Assembly: GCF_038561935.1 (NCBI RefSeq)
Contig: NZ_CP102770.1
Coordinates: 2,542,001 to 2,606,000, forward strand
Direction of reading: 5' to 3'
DNA: 64,000 nt
From: Myxococcus stipitatus
GTDB lineage: Bacteria; Myxococcota; Myxococcia; Myxococcales; Myxococcaceae
Shown here: positions 16,113 to 25,129 of the stretch, in pieces
How positions within the stretch are numbered: the stretch's first letter is position 1
Layout of the letters: each line of letters begins with the position of its first letter
Notes under the pieces: generated by a model
What the model was told of the DNA's origin: nothing
Databases searched by the model: none
What the model saw: the letters and a program-made list of their open reading frames with translations, nothing else
Program-made: the position numbers and the translations under genes

Positions 16113-19100
16113 ATGTGGATTGTCCGCCTCGCGCTCCAACGCCCCTATACCTTCGTGGTGGCTGCGTTGTTGCTCGTCTTCGTGAGCGTGCATGTCATCC
16201 GCGAGGCACCCACGGACATCCTCCCGGAGGTCGAGCTTCCGGTCATCAGCGTTGTATGGACATACGAAGGACTGCCGGCGCAGCAGATTGAGCGGCAGAT
16301 CACCCAGTTCAGTGAGTACTCCCTGGCCAACAACGTCGCCAACCTGGCGCGACAGGAAAGCCAGTCGTTCGACGGTGTTTCAGTCGGACGGTTGTATCTA
16401 CATCCCGGGGCTGACGTGGCGGAGGCCCTGGCGCAGGTCACCGCGTCCTCTCAATCCATCACCCGGCGGATGCCTCCCGGGACGACGCCTCCCATCATCC
16501 TGCGCTACTCGGCCAGCAGCGTCCCCATCCTCCAGCTGTCATTCAGCAGCGAGACGCTCACCGAGTCGCAAATCCATGACCACGTGAACCAGCGCGTGCG
16601 GCCCTTGCTCGGGACGGTGCAGGGCTCGCGCATCCCGCAGCTGTCGGGTGGCAAGCCTCGGCAGATCACCGTGGACCTGGACCTGGAGGCGCTCAAGGCG
16701 CGGGGCCTGTCGCCGCATGACGTCGCCTCGGCGGTCTCCGCGCAGAACCTGGTGCTGCCCACCGGGAGCATCAAGATGGGAGCACACGAGTACCGGGTGA
16801 CGCTCAACAGCAGCCCGGAGAGCATCGACGCGCTCAATGACATCCCGGTCCGCCGAGGCGACGGCCGCGTCGTGTTCCTGCGCGACGTGGCCCATGTGCA
16901 TGACGGATTCGCGGTGCAGACCAACATCGCGCGCGAGGAGGGGCGGCGCTCCATCATCCTGTCCGTGATGAAGACGGGCGAGGCGTCCACGCTGGAGGTC
17001 GCCCGGCGGGTGCGGGAGCTGGTGCCCACGCTCCAGGCCGCCGCGCCGGAGGGGCTGACGGTGCGGCTGCTCGCGGACCAGTCCTCCTTCGTGACGACCG
17101 CCATCCACGGGCTGCTCGTGGAGGGGGTGATTGCCGCGCTGCTGACCGCGACGATGCTCCTGTTGTTCATCGGGAGCTGGCGCAGCACGCTCATCATCGC
17201 CATCTCCATCCCGCTGTCGGTGCTGGCGGCCATCCTGATGCTGCGGGGCCTGGGCTACTCGCTCAACTCGATGACGCTCGGAGGGCTGGCACTCGCGGTG
17301 GGCATCCTGGTGGACGACGCCACGGTGGAGCTGGAGAACATCCACCGCAACCTCGCGATGGGAAAGCCCCTCACGCAGGCCATCCTGGATGGCGCCGAGC
17401 AGATCGCCGTGCCCGCGTTCGTCGCGTCGCTCTCCATCGGCATCGTCTTCATCTCGGTGCTCTTCCTGGAGGGGCCGGCCCGCTACCTCTTCCTCCCCAT
17501 GGGGCTGGCGGTGGGGCTGGCCGTGATGGCGTCGTATGTCCTGTCGCGCACGCTGGTGCCCACGCTCGTGCAGTTCCTCCTGCGCGCGGAGGTGGCGAGG
17601 CATGGCCAGCCCGCGACGGGGCTGCTCGCACGGCTGCACCACCGCTTCGACGCGGGCTTCCTCCACTTCCGTGAGCGGTATGTGGGGGTGCTCCAGGGGG
17701 CGCTCGCCCATCCTCGTCGCGTCCTGGTCGTCTTCGCGCTGGCGATGCTGGGCGCGCTGGGGCTGATGCCCTTCGTGGGCCGCGACTTCTTTCCCACCGT
17801 GGACTCCGGCCAGCTGCGCCTCCATGTCGTGGCGCCGCCGGGGACCCGCATCGAGGAGACGGAGCGCTACCTGTCCCTGGTGGAACAGGCCGTGCGCGAG
17901 CTCATCCCGGCGGAGGACCGGGTGAGCATGATCGACCAGATAGGCATGCCGGGTGGCTACAACCTCGCGCTGACGGATACGTCCAACGTGAGCAGCGCGG
18001 ATGGCGAGGTCCTCGTGGTCCTGTCCCCGTCTCGCCAACGCCGGACGGAGGCGTACGTGCGGCTGCTCCGCGAGCAGCTCCCGCCCCGGTTCCCGGAGCT
18101 GGGGTTCTACTTCCAGCCCGCGGACATCGTGACGCAGATCCTGAACTTCGGGCTGCCGTCTCCCATCGACGTACAGATCTCCGGCTCGCAGCGCGAGGCC
18201 ACCTACGCCATCGCGCGGAAACTGGAGGCGGAGCTGAGCCAGGTGCGCGGCGCGGTGGACGTGCGGCTGTTCCAGGTGATGAACGCGCCCCGCCTGCACT
18301 TCGACGTGGACCGGGTGCGCTCCAGTGCCGTCGGGCTCACGCAGCGGGACGTGGCCAACAACATGCTGCTCACCGTGTCCTCCAGCTCGCAGGTGAGCCC
18401 CAGCTTCTGGAGCGACCCGAAGACGGGCAACAGCTACCCCGTGTCGGTGCGGGTGCCGGAGTCGCGCGTGGCCTCGGTGGAGGACCTGACGCGGATGGCG
18501 CTGCCCACCCGCGAGGGCGCCCAGCTGCTGGGGGACTTCGCCCGGGTGCAGCGCGCGCAGACGCCGGTCTTCATCAGCCACGTGGACATCCAGCCCACCT
18601 TCAACATCCGCGCGGATGTCCAGGACTCGGACCTGGGCAGTGTGTCCTCCCGGCTGGAGCAGGTCGTGGAGCGCTACCGGGCGGAGCTGCCTCCGGGCGC
18701 TCGCATCCAGGTGAGAGGGCAGGTGGACAGCATGCGCACGGGCTTCGAGCGGCTGCTCTGGGGCCTGCTGTTCGCGGCGGTGCTCGTCTACGCGCTGATG
18801 GTGGTCAACTTCCAGTCGTGGCTGGACCCCTTCATCATCATCACCGCGCTGCCCGGCGCCGTGGTGGGCATGGTGGTGGCGCTCTTCGTCACCCAGACGT
18901 CCTTCAGCATCCCCTCGTTGATGGGGGCCATCATGAGCGTGGGGGTGGCGACGGCGAACTCCGTGCTCGTGGTGTCCTTCGCCAACGAGCAGCGGCTGCG
19001 CGGCGCCAGCGCGCTCGATGCGGCGCTGGAGGCGGGGCGGGTGCGCGTGCGCCCCGTGCTGATGACGGCGCTGGCCATGGGGTTGGGCATGCTGCCCATG

Positions 19101-19280
19101 TCCCTGGGTCTGAGCGAAGGTGGAGAACAGAACGCGGCGCTGGGCTGCGCTGTCATCGGCGGACTCGTGGGCGCCACGGTCGCGACCTTGTTCTTCGTTC
19201 CAGTGGTCTACAGCCTGATGCAGGCGCGGCGGGATGTCCGCGTGGCTGCGTCCGCACTCGAGCCCTCGGTGACCGCGTGA
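16113..19280 (+). CDS. RND-family efflux transporter, inner-membrane pump
   Basis: The 1055-residue protein has RND architecture: a first transmembrane helix at residues 11-28, a large periplasmic loop, six helices, a second loop after FVGRDFFPTVDSGQLRLHV, and the last helices. The helix-4 motif GGLALAVGILVDDATVELEN carries the paired Asp residues used for proton relay. It lies in the hydrophobe/amphiphile (HAE-1-like) part of the family, not the heavy-metal branch. The strong RBS AGGAGGAGAAG (16094-16104) supports the start. The stop overlaps the adaptor start as GTGA. No outer-membrane factor is encoded nearby, so a TolC-like partner must come from elsewhere. Confidence 0.93.
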   Translation: MWIVRLALQRPYTFVVAALLLVFVSVHVIREAPTDILPEVELPVISVVWTYEGLPAQQIERQITQFSEYSLANNVANLARQESQSFDGVSVGRLYLHPGADVAEALAQVTASSQSITRRMPPGTTPPIILRYSASSVPILQLSFSSETLTESQIHDHVNQRVRPLLGTVQGSRIPQLSGGKPRQITVDLDLEALKARGLSPHDVASAVSAQNLVLPTGSIKMGAHEYRVTLNSSPESIDALNDIPVRRGDGRVVFLRDVAHVHDGFAVQTNIAREEGRRSIILSVMKTGEASTLEVARRVRELVPTLQAAAPEGLTVRLLADQSSFVTTAIHGLLVEGVIAALLTATMLLLFIGSWRSTLIIAISIPLSVLAAILMLRGLGYSLNSMTLGGLALAVGILVDDATVELENIHRNLAMGKPLTQAILDGAEQIAVPAFVASLSIGIVFISVLFLEGPARYLFLPMGLAVGLAVMASYVLSRTLVPTLVQFLLRAEVARHGQPATGLLARLHHRFDAGFLHFRERYVGVLQGALAHPRRVLVVFALAMLGALGLMPFVGRDFFPTVDSGQLRLHVVAPPGTRIEETERYLSLVEQAVRELIPAEDRVSMIDQIGMPGGYNLALTDTSNVSSADGEVLVVLSPSRQRRTEAYVRLLREQLPPRFPELGFYFQPADIVTQILNFGLPSPIDVQISGSQREATYAIARKLEAELSQVRGAVDVRLFQVMNAPRLHFDVDRVRSSAVGLTQRDVANNMLLTVSSSSQVSPSFWSDPKTGNSYPVSVRVPESRVASVEDLTRMALPTREGAQLLGDFARVQRAQTPVFISHVDIQPTFNIRADVQDSDLGSVSSRLEQVVERYRAELPPGARIQVRGQVDSMRTGFERLLWGLLFAAVLVYALMVVNFQSWLDPFIIITALPGAVVGMVVALFVTQTSFSIPSLMGAIMSVGVATANSVLVVSFANEQRLRGASALDAALEAGRVRVRPVLMTALAMGLGMLPMSLGLSEGGEQNAALGCAVIGGLVGATVATLFFVPVVYSLMQARRDVRVAASALEPSVTA

Positions 19281-20464
19281 AGCCGCAAGCCCTCGACACG
19301 AATGAGACGAAGCCCGAGGGGCCGCCGCCTGGGAAGCCGGGCCGGGGATGGGCGTGGGGGCTGGGCGCGGCGCTGCTGGTGCTGCTGGGCCTGGGCGTGG
19401 TGCCTCGGCTGGAGCGGGCGCGCGCGCTGGATCGGCGCGCGGAGGAGTCCCGCCAGCCGCCGCTGGTGGCCACCGTGCCGGTGCGCCGGGCCACGTCGAA
19501 GGCGGAGCTGACGCTGCCGGGCACGGTGCTCCCCATCCAGAAGGCCTCGCTGCACGCGCGCATCAGCGGCTTCGTGGGGCGCATCCACGTCGACCTCGGG
19601 GACAAGGTCCGCGCGGGGCAGCTCCTCGCCGAAATCGAGGCGCCCGAGCTCCAGGCCGAGTGCCACCGGGCCCGGGCCCGCCTGGACGAGACGGAGCGGA
19701 ACCTGGAGTTCGCCCGGGCGTCCGCGGAGCGCGGCCAGACGCTCGCGCGGGAGGGGAACGTCAGCCACGAGGTCTCCGAGGAGGCGCGGGCGCGGGCCAA
19801 CACCGCGGAGGCCGCGCTGAAGGGCGCGAAGGCGGAGGTGGAGCGGCTGGAGGCCCTGTATGCCTACCGGCGCGTGGTGGCCCCGTTCGACGGCCTCATC
19901 GTCCGCCGCAACGTGGACCCCGGAGCGCTTGTCACCGCGGGGAGCACCTCGGGGGTGACGAGCCTCTTCGAGATGGCGCAGACGCACGCGCTGAAGGTGT
20001 ACGTGGAGGTGCCGCAGTCGCTCGCGAGCGACATCCGCCCCGGGCTGGAGGCGAGCATCACCACGCTGGATGCCCCCGCGCGGGCGCTCCCGGGGCGCGT
20101 CGTGCGGACCTCCGGGGTATTGGACCCGGCGACCCGGACGCTGCTCACGGAGGTGCAGCTCACCAACGAGCACGGGCTGTTCGCGGGGGCCTTCGTCCGC
20201 GTCCGGCTGCTCATCGAGCGGGACGTGCCCCCCTTGCTCGTGCCCGCCAGCGCGCTGGCCGCGCGCCGCGAGGGGATGTCCTTGCTGGTGGTGGACGCGG
20301 CGAACGCGGTCCAGCAGCGGGTGGTGGTGCTGGGGCGCGACCTGGGCTCGCAGGTCGAGGTGTTGGATGGAGTGACGGAGGCGGACCGCGTGGTGTTGAG
20401 CCCACCGGATACGTTGGGGGAGGGCAGTGTGGTGCGTGTGGCGCAGGGGCACGCCGCCCTGTAG
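19277..20464 (+). CDS. RND membrane fusion protein (HlyD/AcrA type)
   Basis: GTG 19277 overlaps the pump stop and gives 395 residues. One N-terminal helix (WGLGAALLVLLGLGVV) anchors it. A lipoyl-like half follows (TVLPIQKASLHARISGFV, then VDLGDKVRAGQLLAEIEAPEL), with a coiled-coil hairpin at about residues 125-195 and the second lipoyl half (YRRVVAPFDGLIVRRNVDPG). The beta-barrel and membrane-proximal domains end in VLGRDLGSQVEVLDGVTEADRVV. This is the periplasmic adaptor joining the RND pump to an outer-membrane channel. Translational coupling ensures paired synthesis with the pump. Confidence 0.92.
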   Translation: MKPQALDTNETKPEGPPPGKPGRGWAWGLGAALLVLLGLGVVPRLERARALDRRAEESRQPPLVATVPVRRATSKAELTLPGTVLPIQKASLHARISGFVGRIHVDLGDKVRAGQLLAEIEAPELQAECHRARARLDETERNLEFARASAERGQTLAREGNVSHEVSEEARARANTAEAALKGAKAEVERLEALYAYRRVVAPFDGLIVRRNVDPGALVTAGSTSGVTSLFEMAQTHALKVYVEVPQSLASDIRPGLEASITTLDAPARALPGRVVRTSGVLDPATRTLLTEVQLTNEHGLFAGAFVRVRLLIERDVPPLLVPASALAARREGMSLLVVDAANAVQQRVVVLGRDLGSQVEVLDGVTEADRVVLSPPDTLGEGSVVRVAQGHAAL

Positions 20465-20540
20465 CCACGTCCGACTCCAGACGTTGTGTCGAACCGTTGT
20501 GTCAGATGCCACTGATAGACTGAGCCGATTGGAGACTGAG

Positions 20541-20849
20541 ATGAAGCGTTTGCTGTGGATGTGTGTTTCCGCGACGGTGCTGGTGTCCAACGGGGCACTG
20601 GCGAGCGAGGCCTTGTCGAAGGCGAAGAACTGTTCGACGTGTCATTCCGCGTCGGCGCGCCTGGTCGGGCCCTCCTACAAGGAGATTTCCGCCAAGTACG
20701 GCAAGCAGAAGGATGCCGAGGACAAGCTGTCTCAGCGCGTCTTGAAGGGCAGCAGCGGCGTCTGGGGGATTGTTCCAATGCCAGCGAACAAAGAGGTCTC
20801 CGATGCGGAGGCCCGCGCGCTGGTGAAATGGATCATGTCGCAGAAGTAA
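20541..20849 (+). CDS. Small class I cytochrome c (c551/c552 type)
   Basis: This 102-residue precursor has a cleavable signal peptide (MKRLLWMCVSATVLVSNGALA). It has one heme-binding CSTCH motif and a downstream GIVPMPAN whose Met is the likely sixth ligand. Mature size is about 80 residues, typical of soluble periplasmic c551/c552 carriers that shuttle electrons between respiratory complexes. GGAG at 20531-20534 sets the start; an in-frame upstream extension lacks a leader. It is monocistronic and unrelated to the RND pair upstream. It could accept electrons from the GMC dehydrogenase, but that is speculation. Confidence 0.88.
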   Translation: MKRLLWMCVSATVLVSNGALASEALSKAKNCSTCHSASARLVGPSYKEISAKYGKQKDAEDKLSQRVLKGSSGVWGIVPMPANKEVSDAEARALVKWIMSQK

Positions 20850-20977
20850 CGACGTGGCCCTCCCGGTGACATGCCCGTGACACATGTCGTGTAGCGGGGG
20901 CGGAGAGGCGTGATGGGTGCGGAATCGTACAAGCATGATTGTGATTGAGCGAATCATGTGTGCTAGGTTCCGCGCCC

Positions 20978-21739
20978 ATGAACATCTCCCTCCGCCTTTC
21001 TTCCCTTCTGGTTGCTTCATCCATCGCGTTCGGCTGTGCCGGCGGTGAGCCCGAGGCTGGTAACGCCCCCGTCGAGACCGCCGCGCAGGAGGCCACGGAC
21101 CCGAACTTCCGCATCTACAACATGGTCGAGGCCGTGCTGCCGGCCGCGAACTATGACGGCGTCCCGGGCAACGAGTGTATCGCGCTCCTGAACCCCGAGT
21201 ACCGCCTGCGCAAGATCATCCTGGTGGAGTCGGTGGCCCCGGGCGCGACGTGCACGCTCAGCGCGTACACGGCGGGCAAGGCCCTGAGCTTCACGTGGGG
21301 CGACAGCACCGTGTACCAGGGCACCGCGGGCATCGCGGCCATCCGGACGGCGCTCAATGACACCAACGGCGCGGTCCACCGCCTGGTGGGCTCGGTGACG
21401 AACGAGGCCACGACGCTGGCGCACCTGCAGAACTCCTGGACGCTGACGGATGCGCAGCAGGCCGCCATCATCGGCTCCGTCGCCGGTGTTCGCGTCCACT
21501 CGCTCTATGACTTCGAGGGCCAGGAGGAGGTCTACGCCGAGGCCGCGTACCAGGACGTCCGCATCACCGGTCCTTGCGAGAACCCGGGCACGCCGACGCT
21601 GAACGCCCACACCATCAACGGCTTCGTGTACGGCTACAGCGCGAGCAACACGGGCAGCTGCCACAGCGGCTGGTTCACCATGCAGCGCGTCTACAACCGC
21701 CACTGGCACCTGGTCTACAGCTACAGCTACTCGGAGTGA
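20978..21739 (+). CDS. Hypothetical secreted lipoprotein
   Basis: The 253-residue protein has a lipoprotein signal sequence (LSSLLVASSIAFGC, lipobox AFGC) followed by a Gly/Glu/Pro linker. The mature domain is rich in Thr, Tyr and small residues with four cysteines in likely disulfide positions (NECIALL, ATCTLSA, GPCENPG, GSCHSGW). It ends in a Tyr/Ser-rich tail (HWHLVYSYSYSE). I do not recognise the family. ATG 20978 is chosen because it begins the signal peptide; a further in-frame ATT/ATG-like extension upstream has no leader character. A perfect hairpin follows the stop. Confidence 0.75.
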   Translation: MNISLRLSSLLVASSIAFGCAGGEPEAGNAPVETAAQEATDPNFRIYNMVEAVLPAANYDGVPGNECIALLNPEYRLRKIILVESVAPGATCTLSAYTAGKALSFTWGDSTVYQGTAGIAAIRTALNDTNGAVHRLVGSVTNEATTLAHLQNSWTLTDAQQAAIIGSVAGVRVHSLYDFEGQEEVYAEAAYQDVRITGPCENPGTPTLNAHTINGFVYGYSASNTGSCHSGWFTMQRVYNRHWHLVYSYSYSE

Positions 21740-21751
21740 TTCGCTGAAGGG

Positions 21752-21777
21752 CTCACGGCCTGGAGACAGGCCGTGAG
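21752..21777. terminator. Perfect 11-bp hairpin between convergent genes
   Basis: CTCACGGCCTG (21752-21762) pairs exactly with CAGGCCGTGAG (21767-21777) around a GAGA tetraloop. It lies 12 bases after the plus-strand lipoprotein stop and 37 bases beyond the minus-strand synthetase-like gene, so it can serve both. The symmetrical stem works on either strand; no T-run accompanies it. Confidence 0.65.
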
Positions 21778-21814
21778 TCGTGGTGCGATGTGAACTCGCC
21801 CCTGGGGCTCGAGG

Positions 21815-22756
21815 TCACTCGCGCGGGTGTGACGTCTGGGGCGGTACGAGTCTGGTGAGATACTCCAGGCCGAGGCCCGAGATGAGGAAGCGCTCCTTCT
21901 TGTTCGCGAGAAGCTGCTGCGTCCAATCGACGAAGCCACCGTCGATGAGCTCGATGTCCTTTCCCCCGACTTCGATGACGCCCTTGTATTGGACGCCCTG
22001 GTAGTAGTTGTTCTCCGAAGGGGTGGTTTCCGCCTGCACGGAGAAGTGGGGGCGCAGGTGGTCACGGAGCGCGGTGAACAGCGCTTCGGCTGAAGGGGCG
22101 CCTCGCCGTTGCTGGAGCTTGATGGACTTGAGCTCCACCTGGAAGAGGTCCTTCAGGAGCTGGCGCTGCGATTGAAGGTGGTCCGCGAGGGCTGTCTTCT
22201 CGAACTCGAAGGCGCCGCTGTCTCTTCCCGCCGTCACCAGGCATGCGACCGCGAAGTGCGGTGTGAAGCCCGGCGTCGTGAAGACAGGGGTGCGCAGGTG
22301 GCGAGGGGTGGCGCAGAACTTCACGAGCGGGGCCGTCAATGTGCCGTTCTTCCGGCCCGTGGCGAAGTGGAGCGCCATGACGTTGGTGGCGTCGGAGAGG
22401 ACCTCTGTGCCTCGGGTGGCGCTGAGGACCTTCTTCTGGCTCACGGTGCCCAGCACGGAGCTGGTTCCCAGCGCGGAGACAGGGGAGAGCTCCAGGGGCT
22501 CGAAGCCGCGCTCCGCGAGTCGGGTGAGGAGCTCCAGCTCCTTCGACTTGAAGTGGAGGACGTCGAGGGTCGCGGGGTGGACGAAGCGATTCTGCTGATG
22601 GGCTTGCAGCAGGCTCGCGGCGGTCATGGCCTTGACGCGCTCATCGAACACCGCGAGGAGCAGCGAGCCCAGCTCGGAGCCGGAGAGCTTCCGGGTCAAG
22701 AGGGAGAGGAGGTCTGTTCCCGCCTTGGCGTGAAGCTTCTTGAGCAGCTCGTCCAT
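21815..22756 (-). CDS. Class II aminoacyl-tRNA-synthetase-like protein, degenerate
   Basis: This 313-residue protein resembles the catalytic core of class II synthetases of the PheRS/PylRS kind. Near residues 159-205 a segment with GAFEFEKTALADHL and LLKDLFQVEL looks like the motif 2 neighbourhood. The C-terminus has IELIDGGFVDWT and LISGLGLEYLTRL, similar to motif 3 (GxGLER), but the ATP-contacting Arg is Tyr here. No tRNA-binding domain is visible. Such paralogs act as regulatory subunits (HisZ), protein-modifying ligases (EpmA) or amino acid-carrier ligases, so a free amino acid activation or binding role is possible. It is last of five co-directional genes, 39 bases behind the aminotransferase. 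The fold is inferred by eye, with moderate certainty. Confidence 0.55.
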   Translation of the reverse strand: MDELLKKLHAKAGTDLLSLLTRKLSGSELGSLLLAVFDERVKAMTAASLLQAHQQNRFVHPATLDVLHFKSKELELLTRLAERGFEPLELSPVSALGTSSVLGTVSQKKVLSATRGTEVLSDATNVMALHFATGRKNGTLTAPLVKFCATPRHLRTPVFTTPGFTPHFAVACLVTAGRDSGAFEFEKTALADHLQSQRQLLKDLFQVELKSIKLQQRRGAPSAEALFTALRDHLRPHFSVQAETTPSENNYYQGVQYKGVIEVGGKDIELIDGGFVDWTQQLLANKKERFLISGLGLEYLTRLVPPQTSHPRE

Positions 22757-22795
22757 GGCGCACAGCGTAGTCCATGGACTCCGTGGAGGTCCGGG

Positions 22796-23797
22796 TCAAA
22801 GCCCTCGGGGCATTTCGTGGCGCTGTTCGCGCGGGCCCCCGGGAGGGCGCAGGCTCGAGAGAATGCTCATCCGCTCCGGGCCACCGAAGACGGAGGCGGG
22901 GACACCGAGGACTCCTTGCTCCAGCAGCTCCTCGAAGGAGCACCGCGAGACGGCGAAGTAGCCCACGCAAGGGGTGGCGCGGAGCCCGGGCCGGTCGGCG
23001 GTGAAGGCATCCAGGAGGCTTGCCCGCTCCGCCAGGAGTTCGCTGACCTGCTTCGGCCGTGCCGCGTGCTCCGTGAGCGCCGCATACCCGATGCGCAGCC
23101 TCTGCTCGTCCTTCGACAGCGGCGCGAACGCGGCCCGTGCATCCTCCCTCCACCTCGAAGGCGTGATGCACAGCCCCACATGGTCGGGGAGGAGCCAGCC
23201 TTTGGACAGCGAGACGAGGATGAACCCGAGCTCCTCCTGCATCAGCCGGAGCGTCCACGGCGTCGGAGGTGTCGCATAGGCGGAGTCCACCAGCAGGACC
23301 CGCTGCTCCGGCGCCTCGCGAACCCAGGTCTCCACGCGCGCCCTCTCTTCGCTCGAGAGCGGACGGCCCCAGGGCTTGAGCGGCTCGCAGAGGAGGAGCG
23401 CATCACAGGTGTCGAGCGGGGGCAGTCCCTCCCGCGCCTGGAAGAGGGCGACGTCGGCGCCCGCCTCCCGCGCGAGCTGGAGGTACACCGGATACACATC
23501 GTCCGGGACTCCGACGCGGGCCTTGCGCGACGCGAGCCACTCGAACAACACCCGCAGGGACCGCCTCACGCCGTGGCTGACCTGCGTCCGGGCCTTGAGC
23601 CCCGCCTCCAGCCCCAGGTGCGCCAGGAACCGCTCCGCGAGATGGCAGCGATAGGGCGCTTCGTGATGCGTCGACGGCGCGATGGCCTCGAATGACGGTC
23701 CGAGGCTCCGATAGACATTGAGCTCCGCCAGGTCGACCAGGTCGGGACGCTTGGCGCGCCACTCGTCACGCACCGCGAGAAATGTCTCATGTTTCAT
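22796..23797 (-). CDS. PLP-dependent aminotransferase, fold type I
   Basis: The start at 23797 overlaps the radical SAM stop (ATGA) and gives 333 residues. Fold-type-I features are present: GVRRSLRVLFEWL in the cofactor-binding region, CDALLLCEPLKPWGRP (NP-loop region), LLVDSAYATP (Asp for the pyridine nitrogen plus Tyr), and SLSKGWLLPDHVGL, with Lys as the expected Schiff-base residue. It is shorter than the usual 380-400 residues because the N-terminal arm is brief. Likely reactions are transamination or another PLP chemistry on an amino acid. Coupled synthesis with a radical SAM enzyme and a synthetase-like protein suggests work on a common amino acid-derived substrate. Confidence 0.75.
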   Translation of the reverse strand: MKHETFLAVRDEWRAKRPDLVDLAELNVYRSLGPSFEAIAPSTHHEAPYRCHLAERFLAHLGLEAGLKARTQVSHGVRRSLRVLFEWLASRKARVGVPDDVYPVYLQLAREAGADVALFQAREGLPPLDTCDALLLCEPLKPWGRPLSSEERARVETWVREAPEQRVLLVDSAYATPPTPWTLRLMQEELGFILVSLSKGWLLPDHVGLCITPSRWREDARAAFAPLSKDEQRLRIGYAALTEHAARPKQVSELLAERASLLDAFTADRPGLRATPCVGYFAVSRCSFEELLEQGVLGVPASVFGGPERMSILSSLRPPGGPREQRHEMPRGL

Positions 23798-25077
23798 GAG
23801 CGCAGCTCCGAAGCGGGGTCTTCCAGCGACGCCAGACACGTTCCATCACTCATCAGGTTCCACGAGCGCACCAGCCGATGCGTCCGCTCCCAGCCCACCG
23901 AGGGCTCCGTATACGCCGCGACACGCAGCACCCGACCCGCGACCTCCCCTGCGAACACCGGGCTGCCCCAAGGCAGCTCGGCGACCTTCGCGAAGCCCGC
24001 CTCATCCATGGCCCGGAGCACCACCTCCAGCGGCACTTGATGCTCCTCGCAATACCGATTCACCGCGCTCGGCGCCCAGGGGTTCTCGGAGAGGCTGGAG
24101 ACATAGAGCTCCTTGAAGCAGACCTCGTGAAACCCCTCCCGCGCGCTGCGCTCGAGATAGGCCCGGACCTTCTCCACGTCGTCGACCCCGCCGCGCTGGA
24201 GCACGCAGATGGCGCGGCTGCGCAGACCAAACGCCCGCGCCAGGGCCCCCGAGTCGACGGAGACGCCCATGATGCGGGCATCGTCCTCCCGTGTGACACC
24301 GTGTCGGCTGAGCGCCAGGGCCGAGAGGCCCGCGTCCCGCAAGGCCCGCACCTGCTCGGCATCGAGCCGCGCCCCGTTGGTGATCAAGAGCGTCTTCTCG
24401 AAGCGCTCGGCGAGACCTTGCACCAGTGCTTGGAGTTGCCTCGGCGCCAGAAGGGTCGGCTCTCCGCCGCCGGTGATGACGGCGCGCTCGGCGCCTCGGG
24501 CCTTCGCGAGGTCCGCCCAGCGCAGCTGGACGTCGAGCGAGGCGCTGCGCTGCCGCGCGAGGTCCGAGGCGCTGGCCTTCGAGAAACAGAACGCGCACTT
24601 CGCCTGACAGGCTTTCGCCACCGGCAGCACCGAGAACGTGCGCGGCCGACAGTCCTCCCAGGCCGCGAGCCCCGTGTCATCGAGCAGGAAGGCCTGGGCC
24701 GTGACTTCCTCGTGGAACGTCGGCTTCAGCGTGCCGTCTTCGCCAACCCAGGCGACCCCGCTCAGGGGGACCTCGGGGAAGGGCCAGCGCCAGCCGATGC
24801 CGGTGCCCGTGGTGTCGTTGGGGCGCATCGCCGGCGCGCCGGACGTCGGCAGCTTCGCTCTCAGCGCGACGACGCGGTCCTTCGCGCGGCCCAGCTTCGC
24901 CACCAGCCGCCGCGCCTTCTCGAGCCCGGGCGTCCAGGGCTCGTCCTCGCGCAACATGTAGAACGCGTCGGGGAAGGTCGACTCCGCGATGGAGGCCTTC
25001 GAGTACTTCATGCGGTACCGGTCGAAGCCGCGCAGCCAGTTCGAGAGCGGAATGAAGGCGACGAAGGCGGTATCCAT
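23794..25077 (-). CDS. Radical SAM enzyme with long N-terminal extension
   Basis: This 427-residue protein has the cluster motif CQAKCAFC (CxxxCxxC) near residue 159, followed by VITGGGEPTLL (SAM-binding GGEP) and LLITNGARLD. This is unusual because about 155 residues precede the cluster (IPLSNWLRGFDRYRMKYSK and a PNDTTGTG stretch), forming an extra N-terminal region I do not recognise. There is no extra cysteine cluster at the C-terminus. ATG 25077 is chosen because GGGAGAG lies about 10 bases upstream; open frame extends to 25185. The gene overlaps the aminotransferase by 4 bases and follows the SDR gene by 52. The reaction is unknown. Confidence 0.8.
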   Translation of the reverse strand: MDTAFVAFIPLSNWLRGFDRYRMKYSKASIAESTFPDAFYMLREDEPWTPGLEKARRLVAKLGRAKDRVVALRAKLPTSGAPAMRPNDTTGTGIGWRWPFPEVPLSGVAWVGEDGTLKPTFHEEVTAQAFLLDDTGLAAWEDCRPRTFSVLPVAKACQAKCAFCFSKASASDLARQRSASLDVQLRWADLAKARGAERAVITGGGEPTLLAPRQLQALVQGLAERFEKTLLITNGARLDAEQVRALRDAGLSALALSRHGVTREDDARIMGVSVDSGALARAFGLRSRAICVLQRGGVDDVEKVRAYLERSAREGFHEVCFKELYVSSLSENPWAPSAVNRYCEEHQVPLEVVLRAMDEAGFAKVAELPWGSPVFAGEVAGRVLRVAAYTEPSVGWERTHRLVRSWNLMSDGTCLASLEDPASELRS

Positions 25078-25129
25078 GATGAAGCCACTCTCCCAATCTC
25101 TCATCTTCGTGTCAACTGGACACCAAGCC

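Noticed and set aside
20945-20969. Promoter with TTGAGC and TAGGTT ahead of the lipoprotein gene
   Set aside because: Spacing of 13 bases is too short for a sigma-70 promoter, so it is not reported as a feature.
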